This document shows positions 1 to 12,139 of a stretch of DNA of 23,771 nucleotides, piece by piece. The number at the start of each line of letters is the position of its first letter. Position 1 is the first letter of the stretch. The translations under genes and the position numbers were made by a program. The notes under the pieces were generated by a model that did not search any database, was not told where the DNA came from, and was given only the letters and a program-made list of their open reading frames with translations. The stretch is taken from positions 29,379 to 53,149 of the forward strand of contig JAKCWW010002828.1 of NCBI GenBank assembly GCA_026260175.1. The letters are read 5' to 3'. Origin of the DNA: Reticulitermes lucifugus (Eukaryota > Arthropoda > Insecta > Blattodea > Rhinotermitidae).

Positions 1-1274
1 TATGAACTGAATGAAACATACTGTATTGTGAATTTTCAGCATATGCGGCAATTTCTGGAACCATGATGACATAGTCCAAGGGCAGTATATACTTCATTCT
101 ATATATGCGGTGCTCCAGCCTATGAACAGAAACATATCCTGACTCTGACACAAGTCCAAAACCAAGAAAGCATAATTATTGTGTTGCAGCATCACTCCAA
201 GGAAAAATATTTTGGGGGGATGATAATAGGTAACAAAGTGAAATAATTTCTGCTTGGTACATCACTCTTATCATGGTAAACTTCTAAATATACATCACTA
301 AATGTTACATGGATTAGAAGTGGTGGCTCTTTTAAGATCTACATCCTGAAATATAAATGACATATGCATGAACTACATAATGGTGTATTAAACTCCATAA
401 AATCAGGCCATTTTGGGGTAATACATAGCTCTGAGAAACAGCCTTGTGAAGGCAGCAGCAATTTTGCTAGGGATAAAAGTCGAGGGATGTGTGGAAGGAT
501 AAATAACTTACCAAAGGTTCAAGTCCAGTAAATTTTTAAAATGGGAATATACTAAACGGTGTTCCAATTTACAGTACTGTTGGTGGACCACATCTTTTAA
601 GTTACAAAACAAGAATGAGCAAAATGTGTGTTTGTAATACCATTGAAGAGGTGTTGTTTTATGCCTGTCTGTTGTCTAATGTGCAACTAGATGTAATGTG
701 TTTATCAAGCAGATATTGTATGCATGGTAGGGAAATTGCAGGACCTTGGACAACACTTTTAATGGCATGCACACAACAGGTATTTTTATTACCATTATTT
801 TCTTGAACCCAGTGACCTTTATGCAAATACTGTACAAGCTAAAACATCTACTTTATGGATATCTACAACTTTTATGAATTTTAAGTTCCTGATTATTTAA
901 GGGGTTAAGTACATTTTTGGGTAAATCTGACCAACTCCTTATCTGACAGAAAAAGCCTAGAATAAAGGAATGAAACTTAATATATGATAATACCCATCTA
1001 ACAGAACGCTAATGAAAACTTGCCGAATAACTCCAAATACTCATGTAAAATTTAATTTGTATCAAGTGAACCAGCTGTTGAAATAAGACTAAATGAATAT
1101 TCCCATCCAACACTTGTAGAACAGAAAAACAGTACAACAAAATTAATCAAAATCAGTATGAGGACTGAAGATATACATGGAAGTCCAAAGACAACAAATT
1201 TCCATTAACCCGACTCACATGAGACCGAACAGGTGCTGACCGAAGTTCTTACTGGTAATTTTTTGTTACTGCTC
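1..1274. other. No recognisable feature
   Basis: AT-rich sequence with short chance frames. I see no repeat shared with the rest of the window. Confidence 0.6.
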
Positions 1275-1595
1275 CTATATGGAGCTGTACAACAGATCAG
1301 AGGAGTATTCCATTTGGATATCTTCTTCTTCATCTGCTGGTTCAGGGTCATCAGGGTTCTCTTCTGTGTTTTATGCAGTCTTCATAGCTTAAAAATTTGG
1401 AATAGGAGACAAGGGGTCAGGAAATACCACAACAGTTGATGTACAGACACTCTTGGAGACCTTTTTGAACATTTCCCTGAGATATGCCTGTTTCACTGAT
1501 GAAGCCTTGTTCTGGTACAAAGCAGAACTTCTGGTCTTAGGACTACTCTCCTCAAGTGCCAGATTATCTGGATTTCTGAACGACTGGATGTCAGA
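1275..1595 (-). pseudogene. Broken coding exon or pseudogene, Ser- and acid-rich
   Basis: After a strong minus-strand acceptor (ATTCCTTTAG at 1596) the frame reads SDIQSFRNPDNLALEESSPK and continues for 68 codons through a lysine- and serine-rich part to TAA at 1389-1391. The same frame meets a second TAA at 1371-1373 and then resumes with a clearly non-random acidic stretch (EENPDDPEPADEEEDIQME), ending at TAG 1275-1277. Codon choice and composition look like the C-terminal part of a protein. The two close TAA codons mean either a decayed copy or a short intron whose borders I could not make agree in phase. No family recognised. Confidence 0.38.
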
Positions 1596-3230
1596 CTAAA
1601 GGAATTTTGCTGTATACTCGCATGTAAACACAAAAATGACCAGGCAAAATTTAGTGTAGGTCTACATTTGGTACTATGACCTATGAACAAACACAAAAAT
1701 AATGGGTATTTTTGAAATTCATCCTAAAATGTACTTGGTCTGTTTTTATATGAAATACATACAATAATAGCAACAGACTGATGTGTATACCTTTCAAAGC
1801 AATGGGTCCTTACCATACAGTAATGAATGGCCCATACCCGGTCACAATGAAACCAGTGCCTAGTAATTTTTACAAAGTAGGGGTAAAAACATGCAGTGCC
1901 AGAAAAGTGTTCAACTTATACTGGTTAAACCAAAATGTCTGTTTTAAACAAATTCTGTTTTCCTTTTACCACAGAATTTGAACAGCTTGGATTGAGAATT
2001 GAACAATTTGGCAACTTAAATTTGCACCAATTCTTTCAAGGCCAAATTCTTTTCTCTCAAATGGTTTTCATCATATGATTGGGATGTATTCTTCCCATGA
2101 AAGCTTAACTGGGAAGATTTATTTCCGTTTAATGAAGTGCTGGGGTCTGTAATTAATCTAGTATGTGAACTTCCCAGTACCCACACAGGGGAGGGGAGTG
2201 GAGTTAATTCAAATGCAGTTTTATCATCTATCTTCAGGGTAGTCTAAATCTGTACCAGAAGAAATTTTGCACCAAGTAAGATCACATACTGCATAATTAT
2301 ACAACACACAAAGTTTTCACATTCTTTTGATAACATGAACAAAATAAGCTCATTTTGACTAAATCAGGAATTTGCTGATCATAAAAATAATGCTCAAGTT
2401 CTAACTTGAACAGTCATTTTGTTATTCTCAAGTGTATATTAGTATACAAAAGATGTGACTCACGTGCGCACGCACATACACGCACAAAAACCAAAAAAAG
2501 TCTGGCAAGTTCATACATCTATGACAGTGTTGTTTCTCCATATTAATTGTGTGAAAACATTTTGTAAAAAAGAAAAAAGCATTAGACCAAAGACCTTCAT
2601 CACATTCACAGGTTTTATGGCTGATGCCTCATACACATGCTGCCGTTCTGCCAAATTTCAATAACCAATGCTAATGCTTTCAACATACGTAACATGTATT
2701 AAAATGGTAATTTTTCTTGTTCTTCAAAACTGTCACATGATGCAAAATTTCTATGTCCACATCTGGAATTAGCATATCAAAATTAATTTAAATAGTTTTC
2801 TTTTATGATACCATAACCTTGCTGACCTCTCTTATTTTGTAACATGTACTTGCCAATCAAAACAGCTGGAAGCATTAAGGAAAGAAGGTATTGCTAAGTT
2901 AATCTTCTAGTTTATTGTTTGTGTTCCATCATAAAAACAGACACAGGAATTTCCAAATGCTGTTTATTATTTCATTAGCTCTCTGGCCTACACAATTAAA
3001 GAAATAATTTTGTTCATTTTTCCCACATTGACAGAAATGTCAATGTGCCCAGAATTATTTTCTATATTCCTGTGGGATAGAGAACTCATAAGATGGATTA
3101 TGGTATTATACACTAACAAAAATATACACAGAATAAATAAGAAAACAACAGCATGACTATGTTTTAAAATAAACGGATTACTTAGTTTTGGATGACATTT
3201 TAACCCAAATGAACCTATCCACCACAACTG
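1596..3230. other. No gene recognised
   Basis: AT-rich. If 1275-1595 is a real exon, its upstream intron begins here. A short impure CA-rich patch lies at 2458-2487. Nothing else is supportable. Confidence 0.5.
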
Positions 3231-3286
3231 CACACACATACACACGCATTCACGCACGCACGCGCACACACACACACACACACACA
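3231..3286. repeat. CA/CG microsatellite
   Basis: Interrupted CACACA, CACGCACGCA and a pure CA run. It produces spurious cysteine/valine-rich frames on the minus strand. Confidence 0.95.
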
Positions 3287-3429
3287 GCTGATAACAAATT
3301 TGTAAATATGAGCAACATGTTCATAATGTAGCAGTAATGTTTGAAAATGGGAATTTAAAAAATAAAACTTTTTTTTGAAAACTAATAACATGCACAAATA
3401 ATTAACAAACAGTCTTGTACTGAATGCTG

Positions 3430-3545
3430 CCATCTTCTGGGATGTGGTCTGATTTAATATAGTCAATGCATACCAAGCTACTTGGTATCACATCCAAGAA
3501 GACTCAGTCTTCATAGCAACCACTTTGAGAACCTCAAATTTCACA
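3430..3545 (-). repeat. Dispersed insect repeat, copy 2
   Basis: On the minus strand AAATTTGAGGTTCTCA is followed by TATGAAGACTGAGTCTTCTT, matching the copy at 6118-6176 in order and orientation (FEVL, two to four residues, then MKT). Further on, ACATCCCAGAAGATGGCAGC is also typical of this repeat from memory. Confidence 0.48.
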
Positions 3546-3861
3546 CTTCTTTTACCACCTTTTATTACAGTTTTGCAGAACAAAACAATCCACATCAATT
3601 TACATTTCAATACCAAAACTAGTAGTTATTGCTCATCCAAAACCTGCATACCTCCAAGTTGCACTTTTCACAAATTCTTATATCATCTTTCATATGACAA
3701 TGTAAGGACTTTCACTTTCTCATACAATTTATACCACACACTTCTTATCATCTGTACAGAACTAAGCACTTCAAGTTCATAAGACTACAGGAGTGCACAT
3801 AACACTCTGTCCATTTATTAACTCCAGCATTGCATGCTGTGCAAACAGCTACATGCTCTGC

Positions 3862-3955
3862 CCATTTCCACCTGGTACACAAGGGATAGGAGGCTGGGCA
3901 GGACTGAGAGTTGGTCTGAATGTGTTAAAGAGAAAAATTCCTCACTGCCAGAAAT
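3862..3955 (-). mobile_element. SINE fragment, old, reverse orientation
   Basis: On the minus strand GGAATTTTTCTC is followed by CCTGCCCAGCCTCCTATC and GTGTACCAGG, matching in order the middle of the SINE at 22681 and 15178. Divergence is high and neither end survives. Confidence 0.5.
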
Positions 3956-5358
3956 AACACCTTGGTGTTGGGTCTGTAGCCAGTCATGCTAATGACTGGA
4001 CTACTCAACTCAACTATGTAGCCTAAGTTATTTGTGAACCATTATCATCATGAACATAATGCTTTTAAACACACCTTTGTGAAGCAAAACCATTTTCAGT
4101 GACTCACAGTATCTGGCTTAAATGGTTCTGTCAAAATTTGCCTACACTAGAGTGAAAAGTGGAGAAGGGGGCTTAACTTTATTTTGCCATAAAATTAATA
4201 ACATTACACTTAAGAGATGGGTGGATAACACAAAAATTGAAACAGGTTGTGAGAATGAGATGTAATAGGGAAAAGGCAAAGAACTGCGTATAGCGGCACA
4301 CTTTTGTACTGATATTAAACCCTCACGTTCTGTTACCACCTGACAATTTGTTTAGCAATGATTTTAAGGTTAGCCATTGTACAAAGGAAAGTAGCATTAT
4401 GCAAAATACAGCTCCAGTTACATGGGCTCTGCTCAAGAGATGCTGTGCTGCATGACCAATTCTCTACAGCTGAAGTGCTCGTAGTTCAAATAAAATTATA
4501 TGAGAAAAAATCTTCCAACTTCAAATCAATGGAACTGTAGCAACTCAATTCTACATAGTTATATACCACTAAGCACCACGTCTCAAAGTTTTTTTTAAAT
4601 TTTGTGTGTGGGGAGAGATGCATTCCAAAACCTCAAAAGCTATATCATACAAATTAAAGCTTGTTAACATTAGAAGTCACAATGAACACGCATAACTCTA
4701 CAGCAGCCACCAATGGAATAGTTCAGTGTTCCATAAATAAACACTGTAGCAACACATCATTTATTTGTTATGTAACCGTTTTAATATGGCAAACTGACAG
4801 AACAGTTGTCTGCACAGTGTCATGGTAGTTGGTCACAGTTCTTTAGTTCACCATAATTACTCCCAAAGTGACAGAAACAATGCGAAAAGCAGTAATGTAA
4901 TGTGCAATCCTTCTTGGTTTTAATGGTATCTGCGGAAGAGTGACAGTACTAGTGTAGGGATTAAAATAAGTACTACAGGGCATCTGAGTGCATGTGCGTG
5001 TGGCCAAATACAGTGCACACAATGCATACACCAGAGAGTGTACTTGAGCTGATATCAAAAGGGTTAACACATCACTACCAGTCATTTAGATAAGAATTCA
5101 GTCAATACAGTGAACTGTCATCTAATTCACAGGAGACTCTTTGAAATCCAGAGTTTATATTTAAAACCTGAATTGTTTTACAATGGACTATAAGGCACAG
5201 TAAGGAAGAAGTACCAAATATACACAATTAAATAAAATAAATGTTTATCAGGGGAGACTCTGAGAACACAAATTTGATTGCCAAGACATTTGCCTTTGAC
5301 ATACATGTGCAACAAACTGGACAGCAAATACAGATATCATGATTCTGTAAGTTTAATA
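3956..5358. other. No recognisable feature
   Basis: AT-rich. An 80-codon minus-strand frame at 4843-5085 has no recognisable motif and is treated as chance. Confidence 0.5.
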
Positions 5359-5400
5359 TATAGTAAAACCTACTTACAACAGAACCCGAATTAAATGAAA
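5359..5400 (+). repeat. Terminus of a dispersed element (AGTAAAACC type)
   Basis: ATAGTAAAACCTACTTACAA followed by CAGAACCCGAA and then AATGAAAACC resembles the ends at 23391 and, inverted, at 8171-8207. Such ends occur on many insect DNA transposons of the Tc1/mariner/pogo group; no partner end was found. Confidence 0.35.
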
Positions 5401-5503
5401 ACCTGCGTTTACTGGAAAACTCCTCTGGTCCTAAAGTAGGATTAAATTACAGCATACCAAAAGGGAGGGGCGGGGGTGAAGGAAAACTTATGTATGCAAA
5501 TAT

Positions 5504-5520
5504 TTATTATTATTATTATT
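5504..5520. repeat. (TTA)n microsatellite
   Basis: Short TTA run of between five and six units after a G-rich patch at 5465-5482. Confidence 0.9.
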
Positions 5521-6009
5521 ACCTGGTCACATAATTTTGTTCCATGCTGTGCTTCCTGGAATTTATTTGACAAGTACTTTGGTCACAAGTGAGAGTTGCC
5601 ACAGAATGGCACATACAGAATTAGCTACAATTGCATTAAAACAAAATGATTTTCAATGAAATACTAGGTTTTACAGATGAACAGTGGACCTGTGGGATCA
5701 CCAATATCCAATAAACCAAATGTCCTTACAAACTTCACAGAAAAAAGTGCTGCAATGAGGTCACATGCAACTTCTCTGGTAAGATATGCTGATGACATAT
5801 CCTAACTATATGAATGTGCAAAACATCAACAGCAACACTTAATTACACCAATGAAATGTACACTGTAAACCAGAAGCAATTCTGGAAATCAGAATGTTTC
5901 GTTTAGACCACTATTAAGGCTTCATTAGATTACACCACTAAAAGATATTCTGACATCAGAGGAAGACTGGGAGTTATATACAATCACTCACACCGTAGTC
6001 TCTTAACTT

Positions 6010-6178
6010 CAGGTTCTTATCCCCCCCCCTCCCCGAGGTCATTCCTGTAACAAATATCAACATGGACGAAGCAAGCTCCCCTGAAATGTCACTACTATAT
6101 ACCAATTGACACGACAATGTATCCCAGAAGACGTCCGTCTTCATCAACACTGCTATGAGAACCTCAAATCTCATGTAC
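6010..6178 (-). repeat. Dispersed insect repeat, copy 1
   Basis: On the minus strand the sequence translates MRFEVLIAVLMKTDVFWD, a phrase I associate with a highly dispersed insect interspersed repeat. A second copy is at 3430-3545. The core shared by the two copies is about 55 bp. It directly follows the transposase remnant on the same strand. Confidence 0.5.
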
Positions 6179-6180
6179 AT

Positions 6181-6500
6181 GTACTTCCTTTACATGGGTG
6201 TTGTGACATCCAAAACGTGACAAAGCAGTGCATCTGTGTGCAATGGTGTAGGTGAGATCTCAATGTATCTGTTTCCATTTTCTGATGGTACATCAGATCT
6301 TTCATGTGTCCCCACACATAAAAATCTACGGCTTGAGAAATGTGTGGACAGTGTTGGACAGCACCATAAACAGTCCACTGACCAAGGAAGCAATGACCGA
6401 GATGATACATTTTCAATGCATGGCTAAAATTCGGAGTGCTCTACAGTGTTGCAATGACAAAATGAGGTTGTATTTCCAAAAGTAGGATGTATCTTCTAAC
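6181..6500 (-). pseudogene. C-terminal transposase remnant (Tc1/mariner-like)
   Basis: The minus strand shows VDFYVWGHMKDLMYHQKMET and a following helical region, the pattern after the last catalytic Asp of insect DDE transposases (D-F-x-x-W-G-x-x-K-x-x-V/M-Y). The sequence just before it is in a different frame, so a frameshift is present. The N-terminal two thirds were not found. It is a different, also decayed copy from the one at 21166. Confidence 0.5.
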
Positions 6501-6537
6501 AGGCACAGAAATTTGTGTTGCACATTTCTGACTCTGA

Positions 6538-6735
6538 ATGACCTCAGGCTCCCAAGTTAAGGCAGGAAGTTGTGAATCACCCAGCACAGTTGCAGTGGTA
6601 GAAGACTACCAACAGAATTGGAAGAATAATTTAGAGAGACTGGCTTCCACAATTGGTATTCCATTACCAACTGAGGCAATGGTGAGACTTAAGAGTGCTG
6701 ATGGAGAGATAAAGACAATCTTGAGATACACAGGC
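6538..6735 (+). pseudogene. Possible LINE 3' end remnant
   Basis: The frame contains VEDYQQNWKNNLERLAST followed by IGIPLP. The pattern Y-x-x-x-W-x-x-x-L/V-x-R-M-x-x-x-R-I-P occurs at the C-terminal end of many insect non-LTR reverse transcriptases. Only this short part is present and the downstream basic region is not clear, so a chance resemblance is possible. Confidence 0.3.
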
Positions 6736-6890
6736 ACACATATAGGTGATTTCTGCAAAATTCATGAAAATGGATGATGATATGTACAAAAATATCTCCA
6801 GAGGAAATTACTAGTGAACTTAATAGCACACACTGAGTAATATGTTTCACATCAGAAGAAGGAAAAATAATAAATTAGCCTGAACTGCTT

Positions 6891-7189
6891 GGGGAACACA
6901 GCGGCGCAGTTAGGCACTGCACTACAAGCCGAAGGTTCGATTCCCGATGGAGTCACTGGAATTTTTTATTGACGTAATCCCTCCAGTCGCACTACGGCCC
7001 TGGGGTCGACTCAGTCTCTAACAGCAATGAGTACCAGGGTATCTCCTGGGGGGTAAAGGCAGCCGGTGCGTAGGGCTGACAACCTTACCACCTTCATGTG
7101 CTGATTGCCTGGAAATCTGGAAGCCTCAACCTCCTGGAACCCTAGGGGGCTGTCCAGGCTTGTATAGGGATAGCTTTACCTTACCTTTA
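6891..7189 (+). mobile_element. tRNA-derived SINE, full length, with target-site duplication
   Basis: The head has pol III box A (GGCGCAGTTAGG-like, about 6902) and box B (GGTTCGATTCCCG, about 6933). A body follows with GGGGTAAAGGCAGCCGGTGCG and a tail of TTACC/TTTACC repeats. It is bounded by a perfect 12-bp direct repeat CCTGAACTGCTT at 6879-6890 and 7190-7201, the mark of retroposition. The body after the tRNA-like head matches the copy at 22681, so both belong to one family or to sister families. The tRNA part is a promoter relic, not a functional tRNA gene. Confidence 0.85.
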
Positions 7190-8170
7190 CCTGAACTGCT
7201 TAGTAAACAGATATTAAAACTGAAGGTTACTGTGAACTAGCTACATATATGGACATAATCATCAATAAGGAATACTTTTACCCAGACAATACATGATAAA
7301 CAGAAGAGCTGAGGTACCCGGAGGGAAAACAGAAAACCGGGATGCGTTAGATATCACACAAATATAGAAAAACAGAATAATTACCAAAAAAATATATATA
7401 CCACACATATAGTACAGAATAGGAAAATATTAAAACAGAATTATAAAGGATGAGAAAACAAAATTTACCTTTTCTGGGAATCAAATTAAGAGAATGTAAC
7501 TGAAATACTTAAAGAGTACAAATATAAAACCAGTTTTAACAATGCATGATACATGCAATCAATCACAATGAACAGAAAACATGTACATATAAACAAAGTG
7601 GCATATATTAACTCAGATGAAAATAAGTATGAAATTATAATACAATGGTCAAATTGGTAGGAATTCTAGAATTGAACATTGAGAACCTTTGCATGATAAA
7701 ACATGCAACAAAAAAATTCTGTAATATGCAAAATACATTCTGAATACCCAGCATAAATAATGTAAAATGGAGTTATGGAAATACTGCAAATTATGCCTAA
7801 AAGGACATCTACTGGGCACATACCAGCAGTAATATGTTTCCAAATACAATCAGAAAAATCTGGCAAGAAACAAACATCACATCCACCAAATTAATGTGGT
7901 GTCTGAACTAGCATTATATACTGTATAGCGTTCAAGAATTGACAACAACAGTAGAACTGCAACTTGCAGACAGTATATGCAAATCAGCATTACTGGAAAG
8001 ATAAGGCAGAAAGAAAAGACCAAAAATGTGTACTTTTCAGTAACACTCTACTGTTGAGATTGTATGTGTGGCATAATAACCAAACTTGAAAACAAGTGGG
8101 CTGTGCACTGTGTGGTATTTCCTGTTTGGGAATGTGCTAGGCACCTGTCTGAAAAAGAAAAATGTTGAAA

Positions 8171-8207
8171 GTTACTTTCGATTCTGTTATAACCAGGTTC
8201 TACTGTA
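8171..8207 (-). repeat. Terminus of a dispersed element, inverted
   Basis: On the minus strand TACAGTAGAACCTGGTTATA then ACAGAATCG corresponds to AGTAAAACC...ACAGAACCCG at 5359. Only the outer 35 or so bases are comparable. Confidence 0.35.
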
Positions 8208-8314
8208 TTAAGAAACTTCTTGCGATTCATTCTGTACTTGACAGGAAATGAAAGTGGGAAAGAGGAAGAGGGGAAAGAGAAAACATGTGGTGGTGGAAGT
8301 AGGTAAGAACTATG

Positions 8315-8318
<4 letters not shown>

Positions 8319-8349
<31 letters not shown>
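8319..8349. repeat. (TA)n microsatellite
   Basis: About 15 uninterrupted TA units. Confidence 0.97.
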
Positions 8350-8356
<7 letters not shown>

Positions 8357-9052
8357 CATCTGGCATTCACACAAACTTACAAAAGTAAGATGTCTACATT
8401 TGTCTATGCAGGTAGATTTCAGGCTAAAGCTAAGATAATGAGTCTTCAGAGCAAACTCAGAAAACATAAAAATGAAAGGAATGATTAAATTAATTACAGT
8501 ACTATTTGCTTTCAAAGACGATCTTCAGCAGCAAATGCCAAACCTGAGCAAATTCATTCTCACCTTGTCCTTTCATTCTTCATGTCACTTCATAATGCAC
8601 TCTTGTGTGAACTGTGAATGTTGGATTTTTGTGCTGGATTTGAATATCGTAAGTCTAAAATATAACACATTTATCCTGCCAAAATCAGGACGAAAATCCT
8701 ATGAAAGGAATGCAGGTAACAAATCTGTCAGCGTTTGAAAAATGTGGCAGTTGTAGTTTCAATGAAGTAAGCATTTATGAGTTTTACTTTTTTATACAGG
8801 TATGAAAACAATTTCCAGTTTCTTAAACATCCTTTTCAACTCCAAAATATATTTCAGGAACCTGACAAACCATTAGCATCTTCAGCTAGTTCAAATCACA
8901 GTCATCCATTAAGGTGGTAATGGGCCTACATATTAACTTCCTAATCAATGTAATATGCCAGTTACAGCTTACACATTTCACTATACACTACATTATTTAA
9001 TTTACAGTAATTACAAGACAATAACTAATTTAAAAAGTACAGCAATATAAAT

Positions 9053-9282
9053 CTAGCGAAGGAAAAATACTGCAAGCGTAGGCAACCATTCAAATTTACT
9101 ACTGATACTTTCAAGTTCTTCTGAGCAAGGCTGCAATTGTGTTAGTAGTAACACAATCACTGTGTATAAAGCATGAACATCTGTTACCACATCTTTTGTG
9201 CATTCAATGAGAGTTGATATAAATACAATAACATTTCCGAAAGAGAGTTTGAGTTCTGCTTGCCTTTTGTGAACAAACAAAA
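9053..9282 (-). CDS. Putative terminal coding exon, unidentified
   Basis: Open on the minus strand for 76 codons after a GTTGCAG acceptor at 9283, ending at TAG 9053-9055. The translation has a balanced, protein-like composition with helical segments (FISTLIECTKDVVTDV, VIVLLLTQLQPCSEELE) and ends LAVFFLR. Entry phase 1 matches the exit phase of 11554-11658. ATTAAA-like sequence lies about 40 bases beyond the stop. No family recognised; chance openness in AT-rich DNA is a real alternative. Confidence 0.3.
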
Positions 9283-9930
9283 CTGCAACTGTTACATTTG
9301 ACAGTTTAGTTCACATTAAGACACATGCAGAGGTTATACAGTGGCCATTATAGATGGAAAGGATGTGGAAGGGGTTTATGGCCAATTTTATGGTACTGTT
9401 TTTGTGATAGTCGAAAAGAGTGGAGAAGAAACTGAGGAACCTTGTAGCTAAAATCTGGACTGGTGATGGGGAACACAGCTAACCACCATAGCATGATGCC
9501 CTCCAATTGTGACATTAAAATTCACAATGACAAGACTTAACTTTCAGTCTCGTTACAGTACTACCATATGAATATACACCTACATTAAAATTTGCATGAT
9601 CATAAAATTATACATTATAACAAGTAATGTACATTAATTTTGGTATACACTGCATATTTAATGCTGAAACAGTCTCACAGAATTTTCTCATGCAAATTAA
9701 ACCATGACATAAAAACACTTAAATGGCCTCATGTAAAAACAATGTTGCTCAAAATAATGGGAAACAGACACACTGATTTAAAAATAAAATGGAAACAGAA
9801 GCTTCTAAAGATGGTTTTAACACCAAACCATAAACATAATTTAATTTTCCTTGATTAAGATGATGATGTGGAGGACACTGACACTTCATTCACCTCCTTA
9901 CTAGTCATTCTGGTGTGCTTTGTGCAACCG

Positions 9931-10104
9931 TTTCCTGGTACAAGAGGCCAGGACAACAGTCACAGTAACTGCTGTCTTCTGGCAGAAGAGGCCAGGACAA
10001 CAGTCACAGTAACTGCTGTCTCCTGGCAGAAGAGGCCAGGACAACAGTCACAGTAACTGCTGTCTCCTGGCAAAAGAGGTCAGGACAACAGTCACAGTAA
10101 CTAT
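9931..10104. repeat. 44-bp tandem repeat, four units
   Basis: GAGGCCAGGACAACAGTCAC recurs at 9944, 9988 and 10032, and as GAGGTCAGG at 10076, exactly 44 bases apart. Each unit holds the short palindrome CAGTAACTG inside an imperfect larger one (ACAGTCACAGTAACTGCTGT in the complete units). The period is not a multiple of three, so the open frame through it is not a repeat protein. Confidence 0.93.
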
Positions 10105-11553
10105 TCCACCTCAATATCTGTAACTCAAAACAAACTGGGCCTGGCATCTTTTCCTGGTACACCTACATGCCTGGAGATCTGAAGACTGGTATAGTGGAGT
10201 TAAGAAAGTACAAAATTTGTAGCTTATACTCTTTAACTGTATCACTAACCAGAATCAAGCAAACATAACTACCTGCCTATTTTCAAGCTAATACTGAGCC
10301 ATGACAGATCTTTACTTAAATACAAGTAGACTTTAATATGGCTGACTGACTTCATCACTTGTTTTAATCTCTGCTACTTGGTAGTTTCATGTAGCATGAA
10401 AAAGTACCTTACTCTTCACATTTTGCAGATCATGTGTCAACTGCACAAAATTGATTAATTTGATACATCTTCTACTAAAATACTGGCAACATCTGTTCCA
10501 CTCCAACTTGCTGCTCATCATTATGACAGCAGAATAACACATTTCAAATTGATATTAACAGATGGCACCTCAATATGGGAACTGGTACTGGGCATTCAAA
10601 ATGTTGACACGTGAGTGGGCAAGGCTAATACATAAAGTACTTTCTCATATCTGACAGACATCACCAGTTCAAAACTTCATGAAAGAAAATAAAATATAAA
10701 TCATTCTTATGTTTCAGTGATCAAATTCTGTCATTAATACAAATCAAAATATAATTCCTAACCAGTTAACAGACATGTTTCAAGTTCATACCACATACTC
10801 AAAAAAGCCAATTATGCCTGTCTGGTTCCACAGTAAAACCTGATTGAAAGTGGATTTTGCAATACTCCAATGATGTGTACATACAATAAATGTTAATATA
10901 CAGGCATTTTTATTTAGAATAAAATACACATGTAAACTGTGATTTTTGATTTGGGTATAAAATAAAACACTGGTCAGTTCTGGTATAAATGATGTGTAAG
11001 TCACTAATTACACTGTAAGAATAAAAAATGGTTGTCTGGCACGGATGTTTACTGTATTGTTTAAAATAATCTGAGTACAATATAATTTGGAAATGCAAGA
11101 AAGTTATTTGAAATGACCATTCTAAAATGTTAAGTGTATTCAGATAATCATATTTCTGACTACCAATCAAATTAAAACAGTGATTACAAATACCATAGGT
11201 GATGAAGGAAGTGTACTACATTTGGCAACACCTGTTAATTGTAATGATACATAATATATGCTACAGATTTCCCCTAAATAAATATTTAAGAAATATTTAA
11301 TATGACCATCTTCTTTCCTGAAATATGAAAGTGGATGGTACAACTTGTATTGCCAGCAAAGTGCTAAAGACTAAAATCAACTACGGCACCTTTCGCACCT
11401 CAAGTAGTATATGTCATAATTGGTCAATTGATAACAGTTCCTTAAAATTACCTTCTGATTATGAAAATAATTCTGCTGTTCTTTTATGAGCTATTGGAAA
11501 CAACACAGGTGTCTGTACAAGACAAGGGCAATAAACAGTGCCAACAAGCTTAC
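10105..11553. other. No gene recognised
   Basis: AT-rich, with no repeat that I can match elsewhere in the window. It would be intron if the minus-strand chain 11554-11658 to 9053-9282 is real. Confidence 0.45.
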
Positions 11554-11658
11554 AGACAGAACAGCCATTCCTATGTATGATTAGGACAGTTGGCAACTGT
11601 TCCCTGTAAGCCACTCTGCAGTCAATGAATACTCTACTTCCACTCACATACCAAAGTG
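11554..11658 (-). CDS. Putative internal coding exon, unidentified
   Basis: A 105-base segment with a good minus-strand acceptor (pyrimidine-rich, ending CTGTAG at 11659) and donor (T|GTAAGC, the GT at 11552-11553). It is open in phase 1/phase 1 and encodes 34 full codons starting LWYVSGSRVFIDC. It can be joined in phase to 12466-12537 upstream and to 9053-9282 downstream. No family recognised. The support is splice-site quality plus phase agreement only. Confidence 0.28.
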
Positions 11659-12139
11659 CTACAGACAAGTGATGACAGCCCAAGAATGGTGACTGGTAGA
11701 TATGAACCAACATATCACCTTCAGTACAAAAATAAACGTCAGGTCATTAGGGTGACATGAAGAGCTCACTCAGAACAGTCAAACCAGCTTCTCAGCACTT
11801 CTAGCACAGTCACTTGTTGCAAACTCAACTATAAAAAACAAAATAACAGTTATCTGGGTAAAATTTTTTGAGCTTCACTTTGAAGTTTTGAAAAATAATA
11901 TATGACTTTTATATTGGATAAATTTAAAGGAAATTTAAGAAATCACACCTAAACAGCTGCTTTCATGTGTGTATTGCATTGTGCATACCCAGACTTGCTA
12001 TCTTGAGAATCTTGTACAAAGCTGGCTGAAAGACTGTAAAAGTAGTTGATTTTTTTTTAAGAAAGACTCTTTCAGCAATGTAGAACTATACACTGGCACT
12101 GCACAAATACCTCAACAGCCTCTTCTGTTAATTTGAAGG

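Larger units (their letters stand above)
7202..9052. other. No gene recognised
   Basis: AT-rich DNA holding only the TA microsatellite and the inverted element end listed separately. Confidence 0.5.

Noticed and set aside
2988..3466. Cysteine- and valine-rich minus-strand frames
   Set aside because: They come from translating the CA/CG microsatellite at 3231-3286.
4843..5085. 80-residue minus-strand frame with an ATG
   Set aside because: No recognisable domain, no supporting splice sites or neighbours; in AT-rich DNA of this length such a frame is expected by chance.
6898..6955. tRNA gene
   Set aside because: Same reason: it is the promoter head of a SINE bounded by a 12-bp duplication.
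9868..10056. Open frame through the 44-bp array
   Set aside because: The period is not a multiple of three and the frame is an accident of the repeat.
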